The position numbers and the translations under genes were made by a program. From CAWIUB01 sp963839175 (GTDB lineage Bacteria; Actinomycetota; Actinomycetes; Mycobacteriales; Jatrophihabitantaceae), in contig CAWIUB010000039.1 in NCBI GenBank assembly GCA_963839175.1, forward strand, positions 62,001 through 126,000: DNA of 64,000 nt. Reading direction: 5' to 3'. The notes under the pieces were generated by a model. The model was not told the origin of the DNA. It worked only from the letters and a program-made list of their open reading frames with translations, and did not search any database. This document shows positions 17,608 to 25,773 of this stretch, piece by piece; within the stretch, counting starts at the first letter, position 1; the number at the start of each line of letters is the position of its first letter.

Positions 17608-18039
17608 ATGAGGGCCGACAGCCTGTTCACCCAGATCGACCACGTGGGTATTGCGGTGCCCGATCTCGACGCCGCAATCGCGTTCTACCGCGACACGTTC
17701 GGCGTGGTCAGCGTGCATGAGGAGGTGAACGAGGAGCAGGGGGTCCGCGAGGCGATGCTGGCCGTCGGGGACGGGGCCACGCGCGTCCAGCTGCTCGCTC
17801 CGCTGTCCCCCGAGTCGGCCATCGGCAGGTTCATCGAGCGCAACGGATCGGGGATTCAGCAGATCGCCTACACCGTCGAGGACATCGAGGCAGCATCAAC
17901 GGCACTGCGGGACCGCGGCATGCGCCTGCTCTACGATGCCCCACGACGCGGCACAGCCGGCAGCCATGTCAACTTCATCCATCCGAAGGACGCCGGCGGC
18001 GTACTGGTCGAGCTCGTCCAACCGGCCGACGCAAGTTAG
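17608..18039 (+). CDS. mce: Methylmalonyl-CoA (ethylmalonyl-CoA) epimerase
   Basis: A 143-residue vicinal-oxygen-chelate protein. Metal ligands are recognisable: His in QIDHVGIAVPDL, Gln in RVQLLAPLS, His near SHVNFIHPKD and Glu in GVLVELVQP. It racemises the C2 centre of methylmalonyl-CoA and, in the ethylmalonyl-CoA pathway, of ethylmalonyl-CoA. Placement immediately before ccr makes the second role likely here, and M. tuberculosis Rv1322A is the positional counterpart. There is no Shine-Dalgarno; CATAAT lies only three bases upstream of the ATG, so the true transcription start is unclear. Confidence 0.92.
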   Translation: MRADSLFTQIDHVGIAVPDLDAAIAFYRDTFGVVSVHEEVNEEQGVREAMLAVGDGATRVQLLAPLSPESAIGRFIERNGSGIQQIAYTVEDIEAASTALRDRGMRLLYDAPRRGTAGSHVNFIHPKDAGGVLVELVQPADAS

Positions 18040-18130
18040 CTGAAAGCTGGTAAACTCTAGCTACCATGCGTGGCACCGGCCACTCGATGCCTGAGGCCAG
18101 TGACGTGGAAGAAGCTGTGAGGCTACCGAC

Positions 18131-19462
18131 ATGGAAGACTTTCGCACCGCGATCCTTGCCGGCGCGCCCGGCAGCGAGCTCGAACGGCTGCCGCTCCCGG
18201 AGTCCTACCGCGGCGTCGTCGTGCGCGCCGACGAGGTCGACATGTTCGAGGGGCTGAGCACCAGGGAGAAGGACCCACGCAAGAGCCTGCACGTCCAGGA
18301 CGTGCCCACCCCCGAACTCGGCGTGGGTGAGGCGATGATCGCCGTGCTGGCGAGCGCGATCAACTACAACACGGTCTGGACCTCGATCTTCGAGCCGGTC
18401 CCCACGTTCGCCTTCCTCAAGCGCTACGGCAAGTCCTCCGCGCTCGCCGCCAAGCACGACCAGCCTTACCACGTCGTCGGCTCCGACCTCTCCGGCGTCG
18501 TGCTACGCGTCGGGCCCGGGGTGACCAAATGGAAGGCGGGCGACGAGGTCGTGGCGCATTGCCTGTCCGTGGAACTGGAGGACCCGCAGGGCCACGACGA
18601 CACGATGATGGACCCGCAGCAGCGCATCTGGGGGTTCGAAACTAACTTCGGCGGGCTGGCCGAGCTGGCGCTCGTCAAGTCCAACCAGCTGATGCCCAAG
18701 GCGGCGCACCTGACCTGGGAGGAGGCGGCAGTCCCCGGACTGGTCAACTCGACCGCTTACCGCCAGCTCGTCTCGCACCACGGAGCAGCTATGAAGCAGG
18801 GCGACGTCGTGCTGATCTGGGGCGCATCCGGTGGGCTTGGCTCCTACGCGACCCAGTACGCGCTGAACGGCGGCGCTATCCCGGTGTGCATGGTCTCCTC
18901 TCCCGAGAAGGCCGACCTGTGCCGGGCGATGGGCGCCGAGCTGGTCATCGACCGCAACGCCGAGGGCTACCAATTCTGGAAGGATGGCGTGCAGCAGCCG
19001 TCCGAGTGGAAACGGCTGGGCGGCAGGATCCGCGACCTCACCGGCGGCGAGGACCCCGACATCGTCTTCGAACACCCCGGCCGGGAGACGTTCGGCGCGA
19101 GCGTGTACGTGACCAAGCGCGGCGGCACGATCGTGACAGTCGCGTCCACATCGGGTTACTGGCACGAGTTCGACAACCGCTATCTGTGGATGACGCTCAA
19201 GCGGATCGTCGGCTCGCATTTCGCCAACTACCGCGAGTCCTGGGAGGCTAACCGGCTGATCAGCAAGGGCCACATCCACCCGACGCTCTCCAAGGTCTAC
19301 CCCTTGGCCGAGACGGGCCAGGCGGCCTTCGACGTCCACCGCAACCTGCACCAGGGCAAGGTGGGGGTTCTCTGCCTCGCCCGCCGCGAGGGCCTTGGCG
19401 TACGTGACCAGGAACTGCGCGCAAAGCATCTGGACGAGATCAACCGCTTCCGCGACCGGTGA
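18131..19462 (+). CDS. ccr: Crotonyl-CoA carboxylase/reductase (Ccr)
   Basis: A 443-residue medium-chain reductase that uses NADPH and CO2 to turn crotonyl-CoA into ethylmalonyl-CoA. The Rossmann motif is GASGGLGSYATQYA. Segments holding the known CO2-binding residues of this family are present: INYNTVWTS, IWGFETNFGGL and GSHFANYRES, so carboxylation rather than plain reduction is expected. ATG 18131 has TGAGG about eight bases upstream. It is 91 nt after mce; TAAACT at 18051-18056 may be an internal promoter -10. Ccr is the committed step of the ethylmalonyl-CoA pathway and also supplies polyketide extender units. Confidence 0.95.
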   Translation: MEDFRTAILAGAPGSELERLPLPESYRGVVVRADEVDMFEGLSTREKDPRKSLHVQDVPTPELGVGEAMIAVLASAINYNTVWTSIFEPVPTFAFLKRYGKSSALAAKHDQPYHVVGSDLSGVVLRVGPGVTKWKAGDEVVAHCLSVELEDPQGHDDTMMDPQQRIWGFETNFGGLAELALVKSNQLMPKAAHLTWEEAAVPGLVNSTAYRQLVSHHGAAMKQGDVVLIWGASGGLGSYATQYALNGGAIPVCMVSSPEKADLCRAMGAELVIDRNAEGYQFWKDGVQQPSEWKRLGGRIRDLTGGEDPDIVFEHPGRETFGASVYVTKRGGTIVTVASTSGYWHEFDNRYLWMTLKRIVGSHFANYRESWEANRLISKGHIHPTLSKVYPLAETGQAAFDVHRNLHQGKVGVLCLARREGLGVRDQELRAKHLDEINRFRDR

Positions 19463-19506
19463 GTCGTTGGTTGGGCGCGCCGACGATCTAGTGCGACGAT
19501 GGGATC

Positions 19507-20484
19507 ATGTCAGCCGACAACACGACGGATGCCCTGCCGATCCTGGACGACCGCGGCTTCGACATCGCGATGCGCGGGTACGACCGCCGTCAGGTCGAGG
19601 AGTACGTATCGGAGCTGGACGAGGAAGTGCGGGCCGCGCATGCCGCGCGCAGCGCCGCCGAGGCACGCAGCGCCGACCTGGCAGCGCACATCGGCAGCGC
19701 TCAGGCGCAGATCGAGTCATTGCGCCGGCAGCTGCAGATCGCGACCCAGGAGGTCAACGAGGACAACGTGGCCCCGCGGGTGCGCGAGCTGCTCGAGTCC
19801 GCCAAGGCCACGGCGCAGAGCCTGCGGGCCGACGCCGACGCGTACGCTGTGACGACCCGGACGAGCGCCGACGAGGCAGCGGCGCGGGTCCGAGCGGCAG
19901 CGCAGGCCGAGGCCGACCAGATTCTTGACGAAGCGACCCAACGGCACGCGGAAGCCGACGAGACGTTCCGTCGCCGGCTGTCCGAGGCCGAACGGCATCA
20001 CGCCGACGTGACCGCAGAGGCGAACGCCCAGCTGGACCTGGCCCGTACCCAAGAGGCGCAGATCACCCGCGAGGCGGAAGCCTCGCGTCAGCGCCTGGAC
20101 GCCGAGGCGGCAGCCGAGCGCGCGACCGCGGCTGAGGACTTCGAGATCGCGCTGCGCGCACGACGTACCGAGGAGCAGCGGCGCTCGGCTGAGCAGATCG
20201 CCGCCGCGCAGGTCAGGGCCGAGCAGATCGCCGCCGACGCCGAGGCCGAAGCGGTGGGACTGCGGCAGCAGGCCGAAGCGCACCTGGCCGGGGCCAAGCA
20301 GGAGGCCGAGCAGATCGTGCGTGACGCGCACGAGCAGGCCGGTCGGCTCACCGACGCGGCGGCGGCCGAGGTCCGCGATCTCGAGGGACAGCGCGCCGAT
20401 GCGCACGCCGGGTTGCGCAAACTGCATCAGCGGCTCGCGAAGGTGATCGCCGATACCGCTCCCCCGGCACCGGGCCCTCAGTAA
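19507..20484 (+). CDS. DivIVA-domain coiled-coil protein
   Basis: A 325-residue protein with a DivIVA-type N-terminal segment, FDIAMRGYDRRQVEEYVSEL (residues 19-38), followed by an Ala/Glu/Arg-rich coiled coil up to about residue 315. It resembles the Wag31/Scy/FilP group of polar-growth scaffolds but is not Wag31 by context, since it has no sepF or cell-division neighbours. It probably forms filaments or binds a membrane pole. It follows ccr by 44 nt; a metabolic link is not evident. Its stop overlaps the convergent small zinc-ribbon gene by 7 nt. Confidence 0.85.
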   Translation: MSADNTTDALPILDDRGFDIAMRGYDRRQVEEYVSELDEEVRAAHAARSAAEARSADLAAHIGSAQAQIESLRRQLQIATQEVNEDNVAPRVRELLESAKATAQSLRADADAYAVTTRTSADEAAARVRAAAQAEADQILDEATQRHAEADETFRRRLSEAERHHADVTAEANAQLDLARTQEAQITREAEASRQRLDAEAAAERATAAEDFEIALRARRTEEQRRSAEQIAAAQVRAEQIAADAEAEAVGLRQQAEAHLAGAKQEAEQIVRDAHEQAGRLTDAAAAEVRDLEGQRADAHAGLRKLHQRLAKVIADTAPPAPGPQ

Positions 20485-20792
20485 CGCGGAGCCGAACGGC
20501 TGCGCTGGACGCCAGGGGAACGGCGGTCGCGATTCGCCCAGCACGCGGTGTGCCAGTGCCGTCGGTCACCGGCGTCGGTGTCATCAGCGGGCCAGGCGAC
20601 GACGTGCGGCTGCCCGGAGCGCACCTGCTGGTCACAGCCGGGGCAGCGGTACACCCGGCTCGCAGCAGATCCCGCGACCGACCGGACGACGTACGTCTCG
20701 CCGCGCCACTCGTCGTATCGCTGTCCCACAGTGGATCCAAGCGGGCGAGTCGCGTCGCCGACCTCGACGCGGCGGCGGTTCTGCCTGGGCAT
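20478..20792 (-). CDS. Conserved actinobacterial small zinc-ribbon protein
   Basis: A 104-residue basic protein. The core is YRCPGCDQQV, then PHVVAWP and RHWHTACW, a CxxC...H...HxxC set that probably binds zinc. The C-terminal VQRSRSAPRY is strongly conserved in Streptomyces proteins that databases often label ATP/GTP-binding, without experimental support that I know of. No nucleotide-binding motif is visible. Function unknown. It is transcribed towards the divIVA-like gene and follows the 3-hydroxyacyl-CoA dehydrogenase gene after 14 nt. Confidence 0.8.
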   Translation of the reverse strand: MPRQNRRRVEVGDATRPLGSTVGQRYDEWRGETYVVRSVAGSAASRVYRCPGCDQQVRSGQPHVVAWPADDTDAGDRRHWHTACWANRDRRSPGVQRSRSAPRY

Positions 20793-20806
20793 CAGCCCAG
20801 GGTAGG

Positions 20807-22588
20807 TCAGCCGAAGTCGCGGAAGCCCTTGCCGGTCTTGCGGCCGAGCCGACCGGCGGTGACGAGCTGCTCCAGCAGCGGAGCCGGCGCGTATCCCGGC
20901 TCGCGGAACTCCTGGAACAGCGTGCGCTCGACGACGAGCGCTACGTCGTTGCCGATCACGTCCAGCAGCTCGAGCGGCCCCATCGGGTAGCCACAGCCCA
21001 CCTTCATTGCCGTGTCGATGTCATCGGCCGTGGCGTACTGCGTTTCCAGCATCTTGACCGCGTCGTTCAGGTACGGAACGAGCAGCGCGTTGACGATGAA
21101 CCCGGCGCGGTCCCCACAGCGCACCGCATGCTTGCGGATCCTGCGAGTCACGTCGAGCACCGTCGCCTCGGCATCGGCCGCGCTCGACACCGTCGTCACG
21201 ACCTCGACGAGCCTCATGACAGTGGCCGGGTTGAAGAAGTGCATTCCGATCACGTCTCCAGGACGAGACGTAGCCATGGCACACTCGATCACCGGAAGGC
21301 TGGACGTCGTCGTGGCCAGCACCGTGCCCGGCGCGCAGATCTCGTCCAGGTTGTCGAACAGTGCCTGCTTGACGCCGAGATCTTCGACGACGGCCTCGAC
21401 CACGAGTTGTACCCCGGCGAGATCCTCGAGACGCGCCGTGCCGGTGATCCGGCTCAGCGCGGCGTCACGGTCCGCCTCCGCGAGCTTGCCGCGCTGCACT
21501 GCCTTCTCCATGGAGCGGGTGATCGCAGTGACGACCTTGGCGGCCTTCTCGTCGCTGCGCGCGCGGAATATCACGTCGAAGCCCGCCTTGGCAAACACCT
21601 CGATCATGCCGGTCGCCATTGTCCCGGAGCCGACCACGCCAACCCGGTCTACCGGTCGCGGGGCCGTCTCGACGGCGGCTGCTGCCGGCGTGAGCGCATC
21701 GTCGACCACGGTGGGCGAATCAGGCTGGTCGTAGGTATAGAAACCGCGCCCGCTCTTGCGGCCGAGCAGCCCCGCGGTGATCATCTGCTTGAAGATCGGG
21801 GTCGGCGCATGCACGCGGTCGCGCCGCTGCCGGTACATCGTGTCGAGGATCTCATAGGCCGTGTCGAGCCCAATCAGGTCGAGCAACGAGAGCGGGCCCA
21901 TCGGCAGGCCACAGCCGAGCTTCATCGCCTCGTCGATGTCCTCGCGGCTCGCATAGTGCGACTCGTACATCGCCGCCGCGTGGTTGAGGTAACCGAACAA
22001 CAGGCCGTTGGCGATGAACCCCGCGCGGTCGCCGATCGTCACATCGACCTTGCCGAGCTGCTGGGTGAAAGCCTCGACGGTTTCGAGGGCCTCCGGCTCG
22101 GTGAGCACGCTGCTCACGACCTCTACGAGCTTCATCACCGGCGCCGGGTTGAAGAAGTGCAGGCCGACGACCTTGCCCGGCCGACGCGTAGCCACCGCGA
22201 TCTCGGTCACCGACAGCGACGAGGTGTTCGTGGCGAGGATGGTCTCCGGTTTACAGATCTCGTCGAGCTGGGCGAAGATCGAGCGCTTCAGGTCGAGGTG
22301 CTCGGGCACCGCCTCGATGACCAGATCCACGTCGGCTAGCGCCTTGAGGTCAGTGCCGTAGTCGATGCGGCCCAGCAGCTGCGTCTGCTCGTCCCCGGTG
22401 AGCTTTCCGCCCGCGACGGCGCGGGCCGTGGAGTGCTCGATGTGGCCACGCCCGCGGTCGATCCCGGCCTCGTCCACCTCGATCCCCACGACCGCGACGC
22501 CGGTGCGGGCGATGACCTCCGCGATGCCGGCACCCATCGTGCCGAGCCCGATGACACCTACCTGGTGGAACTCGCTAGACATGTCCAT
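20807..22588 (-). CDS. Tandem-fused 3-hydroxyacyl-CoA dehydrogenase
   Basis: A 593-residue protein made of two complete 3-hydroxybutyryl-CoA dehydrogenase modules in tandem (about residues 1-300 and 325-593). Each has a Rossmann glycine motif (GVIGLGTMGAG at 11-21; GVVGSGTMATG in the second), a catalytic His in HFFNP, and an Asn in FIANGLL or FIVNALL. Both halves look active. It would reduce acetoacetyl-CoA or oxidise 3-hydroxyacyl-CoA. ATG 22588 has GAGAGGA about five bases upstream. An internal duplication in one gene is known in actinobacteria, but the reason for fusion is unclear. The aldehyde dehydrogenase gene lies 78 nt upstream. Confidence 0.9.
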   Translation of the reverse strand: MDMSSEFHQVGVIGLGTMGAGIAEVIARTGVAVVGIEVDEAGIDRGRGHIEHSTARAVAGGKLTGDEQTQLLGRIDYGTDLKALADVDLVIEAVPEHLDLKRSIFAQLDEICKPETILATNTSSLSVTEIAVATRRPGKVVGLHFFNPAPVMKLVEVVSSVLTEPEALETVEAFTQQLGKVDVTIGDRAGFIANGLLFGYLNHAAAMYESHYASREDIDEAMKLGCGLPMGPLSLLDLIGLDTAYEILDTMYRQRRDRVHAPTPIFKQMITAGLLGRKSGRGFYTYDQPDSPTVVDDALTPAAAAVETAPRPVDRVGVVGSGTMATGMIEVFAKAGFDVIFRARSDEKAAKVVTAITRSMEKAVQRGKLAEADRDAALSRITGTARLEDLAGVQLVVEAVVEDLGVKQALFDNLDEICAPGTVLATTTSSLPVIECAMATSRPGDVIGMHFFNPATVMRLVEVVTTVSSAADAEATVLDVTRRIRKHAVRCGDRAGFIVNALLVPYLNDAVKMLETQYATADDIDTAMKVGCGYPMGPLELLDVIGNDVALVVERTLFQEFREPGYAPAPLLEQLVTAGRLGRKTGKGFRDFG

Positions 22589-22666
22589 GTCCGTCCTCTC
22601 CCATTCGGTGGTTCGTCGCAGAATAGCGCGCCGGGCAACGCTTGCGACCGTCTGACGAGGCAATAC

Positions 22667-24145
22667 TCACCTACCCCACCTGGCTTTGACCAGCGTCCTG
22701 AGCCGGTCGATGGCGTTGTCCGGACGGTCGAACGTGGTCAGCTTCAGCGGCGGCGGCATCCGGTAGCGGGTGATGGCCTTGGGCCAGGCGAACTCCCGCA
22801 GGCCGTCCGCACCGTGAACGCGGCCGAATCCCGAGTTGCGCACCCCGCCGAACGGCAGCGCGGGCACGAGGGCGAACGCGATGACCGAGTTGATGCTGAC
22901 CATGCCACAGGACAGCCGTCCGGCGATTTGCTCGCCGTGCTCGGCGCTGAAAACGGCGGCGCCCAGACCGAAGGGGTTGTCGTTGGCTCGCTGCACGGCC
23001 TCGTCCTCGTCCCGCACCTTGGCGACGGTCAGGGTCGGGCCGAACGTTTCCTCCCGCACCGCGGCCGAGTCCTCCGGGACGTCGACCAGGACGACCGGCT
23101 GGACGTACGGCGGCACCACGGAGTCCCGCCCGCCGACCAGCGCCGTGCCGCCGCGCGTCAGGGCGTCGTCGATGTGCCGGCTGATGACATCGAGTTGAGC
23201 CGGCATCGTAATAGGCCCGTACTGCGCTCGGTCGTCGCCGCCTGCGCGGATCAACGCCGCGGCACGGGCCAGCCGGGCCAGGAACTGCTCGTACACGCTG
23301 TCGACGACGTACACCCGCTCGACGCCCGCGCAGGTCTGGCCACCGTTGGACAGCCCGCCCCACACCGTCGCGTCCACGGCGGCCGCGAGATCCGCGTCGG
23401 CCGCCACGATCAGCGCGTCCTTGCCCCCACACTCGATGATCACCGGCGTGAGAGCTTCGGCACAGGCGGCCATCACCTTCCTGCCCGTCGCCGTCGAGCC
23501 GGTGAACGCGAGCTTGTCGACGCCCGCCCGGCATAGGGCGTCGCCGGTCGCGCCGTATCCCGTCACCAGCCCGAACACCGGCTGCTCGGGCACCACCTCG
23601 GCGAACGCGTCGACGAGCCAGCGCCCGATCGCCGGCGTGTACTCGCTCGGCTTGAAGACCACCGCGTTGCCCGCCGCGAGGGCGTAGGAGATCGAGCCCA
23701 GCGGCGTGTGCACCGGGTAGTTCCACGGTCCGATCACGCCGACCACGCCCCGCGGTACGTAACCGACGCTCGCCGCGTGATTCAGCGCCAGCAGTCCCGC
23801 CCCGACCCTTCGGCGGCGCAGGACCTTGGCGGCATTGCCAGCCGCCCAGTCCAGGTGGGCGATGGCGATGGCGAGCTCGCCGATCGCATCCGCCACCGGC
23901 TTGCCGTTCTCCCGATGGACCAGCGCGGCCAGCTCGTCGATGCGCTTGGCCAGCAGCGTGCGCCAGCCGCGCAGCCGCTTCTTGCGCCCGTCGAAGCTGA
24001 GCTCCGCCCACCAGACCGCGGCCGGGCGCGCGCGCTCGACCGCCCCCCGGACGTCGGCCACGGTGTGGACTGGGAAACTCGCGACCACCTCGCCGGTGAT
24101 CGGGTCGAGCGAGTCGAACGTCGCCATGTCGGCTGTGGTCCTCAT
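22667..24145 (-). CDS. NAD(P)-dependent aldehyde dehydrogenase
   Basis: A 492-residue ALDH-superfamily enzyme. The catalytic Cys is in GGQTCAGVERVYV and the general-base Glu in VIIECGGKDALIV; GPWNYPVHTP and FTGSTATGRKVM form the cofactor site. ATG 24145 has AGGAG close upstream, and longer starts are less likely. The C-terminal PFGGVRNSGFGRVHG and Pro-rich tail resemble the class-3 and coniferyl/succinate-semialdehyde-like ALDHs, but the substrate cannot be fixed. It lies between nucS and the fused dehydrogenase on the same strand. Confidence 0.9.
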   Translation of the reverse strand: MRTTADMATFDSLDPITGEVVASFPVHTVADVRGAVERARPAAVWWAELSFDGRKKRLRGWRTLLAKRIDELAALVHRENGKPVADAIGELAIAIAHLDWAAGNAAKVLRRRRVGAGLLALNHAASVGYVPRGVVGVIGPWNYPVHTPLGSISYALAAGNAVVFKPSEYTPAIGRWLVDAFAEVVPEQPVFGLVTGYGATGDALCRAGVDKLAFTGSTATGRKVMAACAEALTPVIIECGGKDALIVAADADLAAAVDATVWGGLSNGGQTCAGVERVYVVDSVYEQFLARLARAAALIRAGGDDRAQYGPITMPAQLDVISRHIDDALTRGGTALVGGRDSVVPPYVQPVVLVDVPEDSAAVREETFGPTLTVAKVRDEDEAVQRANDNPFGLGAAVFSAEHGEQIAGRLSCGMVSINSVIAFALVPALPFGGVRNSGFGRVHGADGLREFAWPKAITRYRMPPPLKLTTFDRPDNAIDRLRTLVKARWGR

Positions 24146-24179
24146 CACATCTCCTGGCTCGCGCAAGCGCTCATCGCCG

Positions 24180-24206
24180 CGGTGATGCTCACTCATCACA
24201 TCACCG
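24180..24206. terminator. Small hairpin in the nucS-ALDH spacer
   Basis: CGGTGATG (24180-24187) pairs with CATCACCG (24199-24206) around an 11-base loop, between the nucS stop and the ALDH start on the minus strand. It could end nucS transcripts; no T-tract follows. Confidence 0.35.
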
Positions 24207-24222
24207 TACGGCGGACCCGGGG

Positions 24223-24879
24223 TCAGAACAGTGTGTCGTCGCGTGCAATGCCGCGCAGGGCGTCGTAGTCGAGCACTAGGCAGGCGATGCCCCGGTCCTC
24301 GGCGAGCACGCGCGCTTGCGGTTTGATCTCTTGCGCCGCGAGGACCCCCCGAACCGGTGCCAGCAGCGGATCGCGATTGAGCAGGTCGAGGTAGCGGGTT
24401 AGCTGCTCCACTCCATCGATCTCCCCGCGACGTTTGATCTCAACGGCCACCGCCAGGCCAGCCCGGTCGCGGGCCAGGATGTCGACCGGGCCGATTGCGG
24501 TGGGATATTCGCGGCGCACCAGCCGGTATCCGTCGCCGAGCGTCTGGATCTGCCGGGCGAGCAGTTTCTGCAGGTGCGCCTCGACGCCGTCCTTGACCAG
24601 CCCAGGGTCCACGCCGAGCTCGTGCGTCGAGTCGTGCAGCATCTGCGCGATCGAGATGATCAGCTGCTCGCCGGCCCGGTTGGTCACCGTCCAGGTGCGG
24701 TCCGTAATCTCCAGCCGGCACGGCGCTGACATCCAGTTCAGCGGCTTGTACGACCCGCCGTCGGCGTGCACCAGCACGGATCCGTCAGCCTTCACCACGA
24801 GCAGGCGCGTCGCGAGTGGCAGGTGGGCGGTGAGCCGCCCGATGTAGTCGACCGAGCAGCGGGCGATCACCAGGCGCAC
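24223..24879 (-). CDS. nucS: Endonuclease NucS (mismatch-specific)
   Basis: A 218-residue nuclease of the NucS/EndoMS family, which replaces MutSL in actinobacteria by cutting both strands at mismatches. The N-terminal DNA-binding half includes VDYIGRLTAHLP and YKPLNWMSAPC. The RecB-like nuclease half has GPVDILARD and AVEIKRRGEIDGVEQLTRYL, giving the D-x-E-x-K metal site. The last residues, DDTLF, look like the beta-clamp-binding tail needed for activity. Alignment with the mycobacterial protein favours GTG 24879 (VRLVIARCSVDYIG); ATG 24912 would add 11 residues. Confidence 0.93.
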   Translation of the reverse strand: MRLVIARCSVDYIGRLTAHLPLATRLLVVKADGSVLVHADGGSYKPLNWMSAPCRLEITDRTWTVTNRAGEQLIISIAQMLHDSTHELGVDPGLVKDGVEAHLQKLLARQIQTLGDGYRLVRREYPTAIGPVDILARDRAGLAVAVEIKRRGEIDGVEQLTRYLDLLNRDPLLAPVRGVLAAQEIKPQARVLAEDRGIACLVLDYDALRGIARDDTLF

Positions 24880-24942
24880 GAAGCAGCAGGCTACCCGGCG
24901 AGTAGCGTGCAAAGCGCAGCTGCAGTCACCAAGGAGCGCCAG

Positions 24943-25770
24943 ATGGCCGACCTACCGGTGATCACCTTGAACAACTCGGTCGAGATCCCCCAGCTGGGGT
25001 TCGGAGTCTTCCAGGTGCCTCCCGGGCAGACCGCGCACGTGGTCACTATCGCCCTGCAGAGCGGATACCGCCACGTCGACACGGCTTCCCTCTATGCCAA
25101 TGAGCAGGGCGTGGGTGCGGCCGTCGCCGCCTCGGGCATCTCACCGGACGAGCTGTTCGTCACCACGAAGCTCGGCAACCCGGACCAGGGGTACGAAGCC
25201 ACCCTGCGCGCGTTCGACAAGAGTGCCGGCCTGCTGGGCCTGGATGTCGTGAATCTCTACCTGATCCACTGGCCCCAGCCGCGGCGCGGCCGGTACGTCG
25301 AGACGTGGCGCGCGTTCGAGAAGCTGTACGCCGGCGGGCGCATCCGGGCGATCGGCGTGTCGAACTTCCAGATCACGCATCTGCAGCGGTTGCTCGACGA
25401 GACGGACATCGTCCCGGCGGTGAATCAGATCGAGCTGTCGCCGTACCTTACGCAGGTACCGTTGCGGGCGTTCCACGAGCGGCACGGCATTGCCACCGAG
25501 TCCTGGTCGCCGCTGGCGAAAGGCGGGCGGCTGCTGCGCGATCCGCTGATCACGAGCCTCGCTGAGAAGTACGGCAAGTCGCCAGCCCAGGTGGTGATCC
25601 GATGGCACCTGCAGAACGAGCTGATCGTGATCCCGAAGTCGGTGACTCCGTCACGCATCGCCGAGAACATCGACGTGTTCGACTTCGAATTGGTCGGCGA
25701 CGACCTCGACGCGATCAGCGGCCTCGACCGCGGGGAGCGCACCGGCCCGGACCCCGACAAACTCGGCTGA
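24943..25770 (+). CDS. Aldo/keto reductase (2,5-diketo-gluconate reductase type)
   Basis: A 275-residue NADPH-dependent aldo/keto reductase. ATG 24943 follows AAGGAG (24931-24936) by six bases. The catalytic tetrad is visible: Asp and Tyr in YRHVDTASLYANEQG, Lys in FVTTKLGN and His in YLIHWPQPR; the cofactor-binding IPKSVTPSRIAEN is near the C-terminus. The physiological carbonyl substrate is unknown. It is divergent from nucS with a short spacer and ends 3 nt before the convergent ecm stop. Confidence 0.92.
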   Translation: MADLPVITLNNSVEIPQLGFGVFQVPPGQTAHVVTIALQSGYRHVDTASLYANEQGVGAAVAASGISPDELFVTTKLGNPDQGYEATLRAFDKSAGLLGLDVVNLYLIHWPQPRRGRYVETWRAFEKLYAGGRIRAIGVSNFQITHLQRLLDETDIVPAVNQIELSPYLTQVPLRAFHERHGIATESWSPLAKGGRLLRDPLITSLAEKYGKSPAQVVIRWHLQNELIVIPKSVTPSRIAENIDVFDFELVGDDLDAISGLDRGERTGPDPDKLG

Positions 25771-25773
25771 CTG

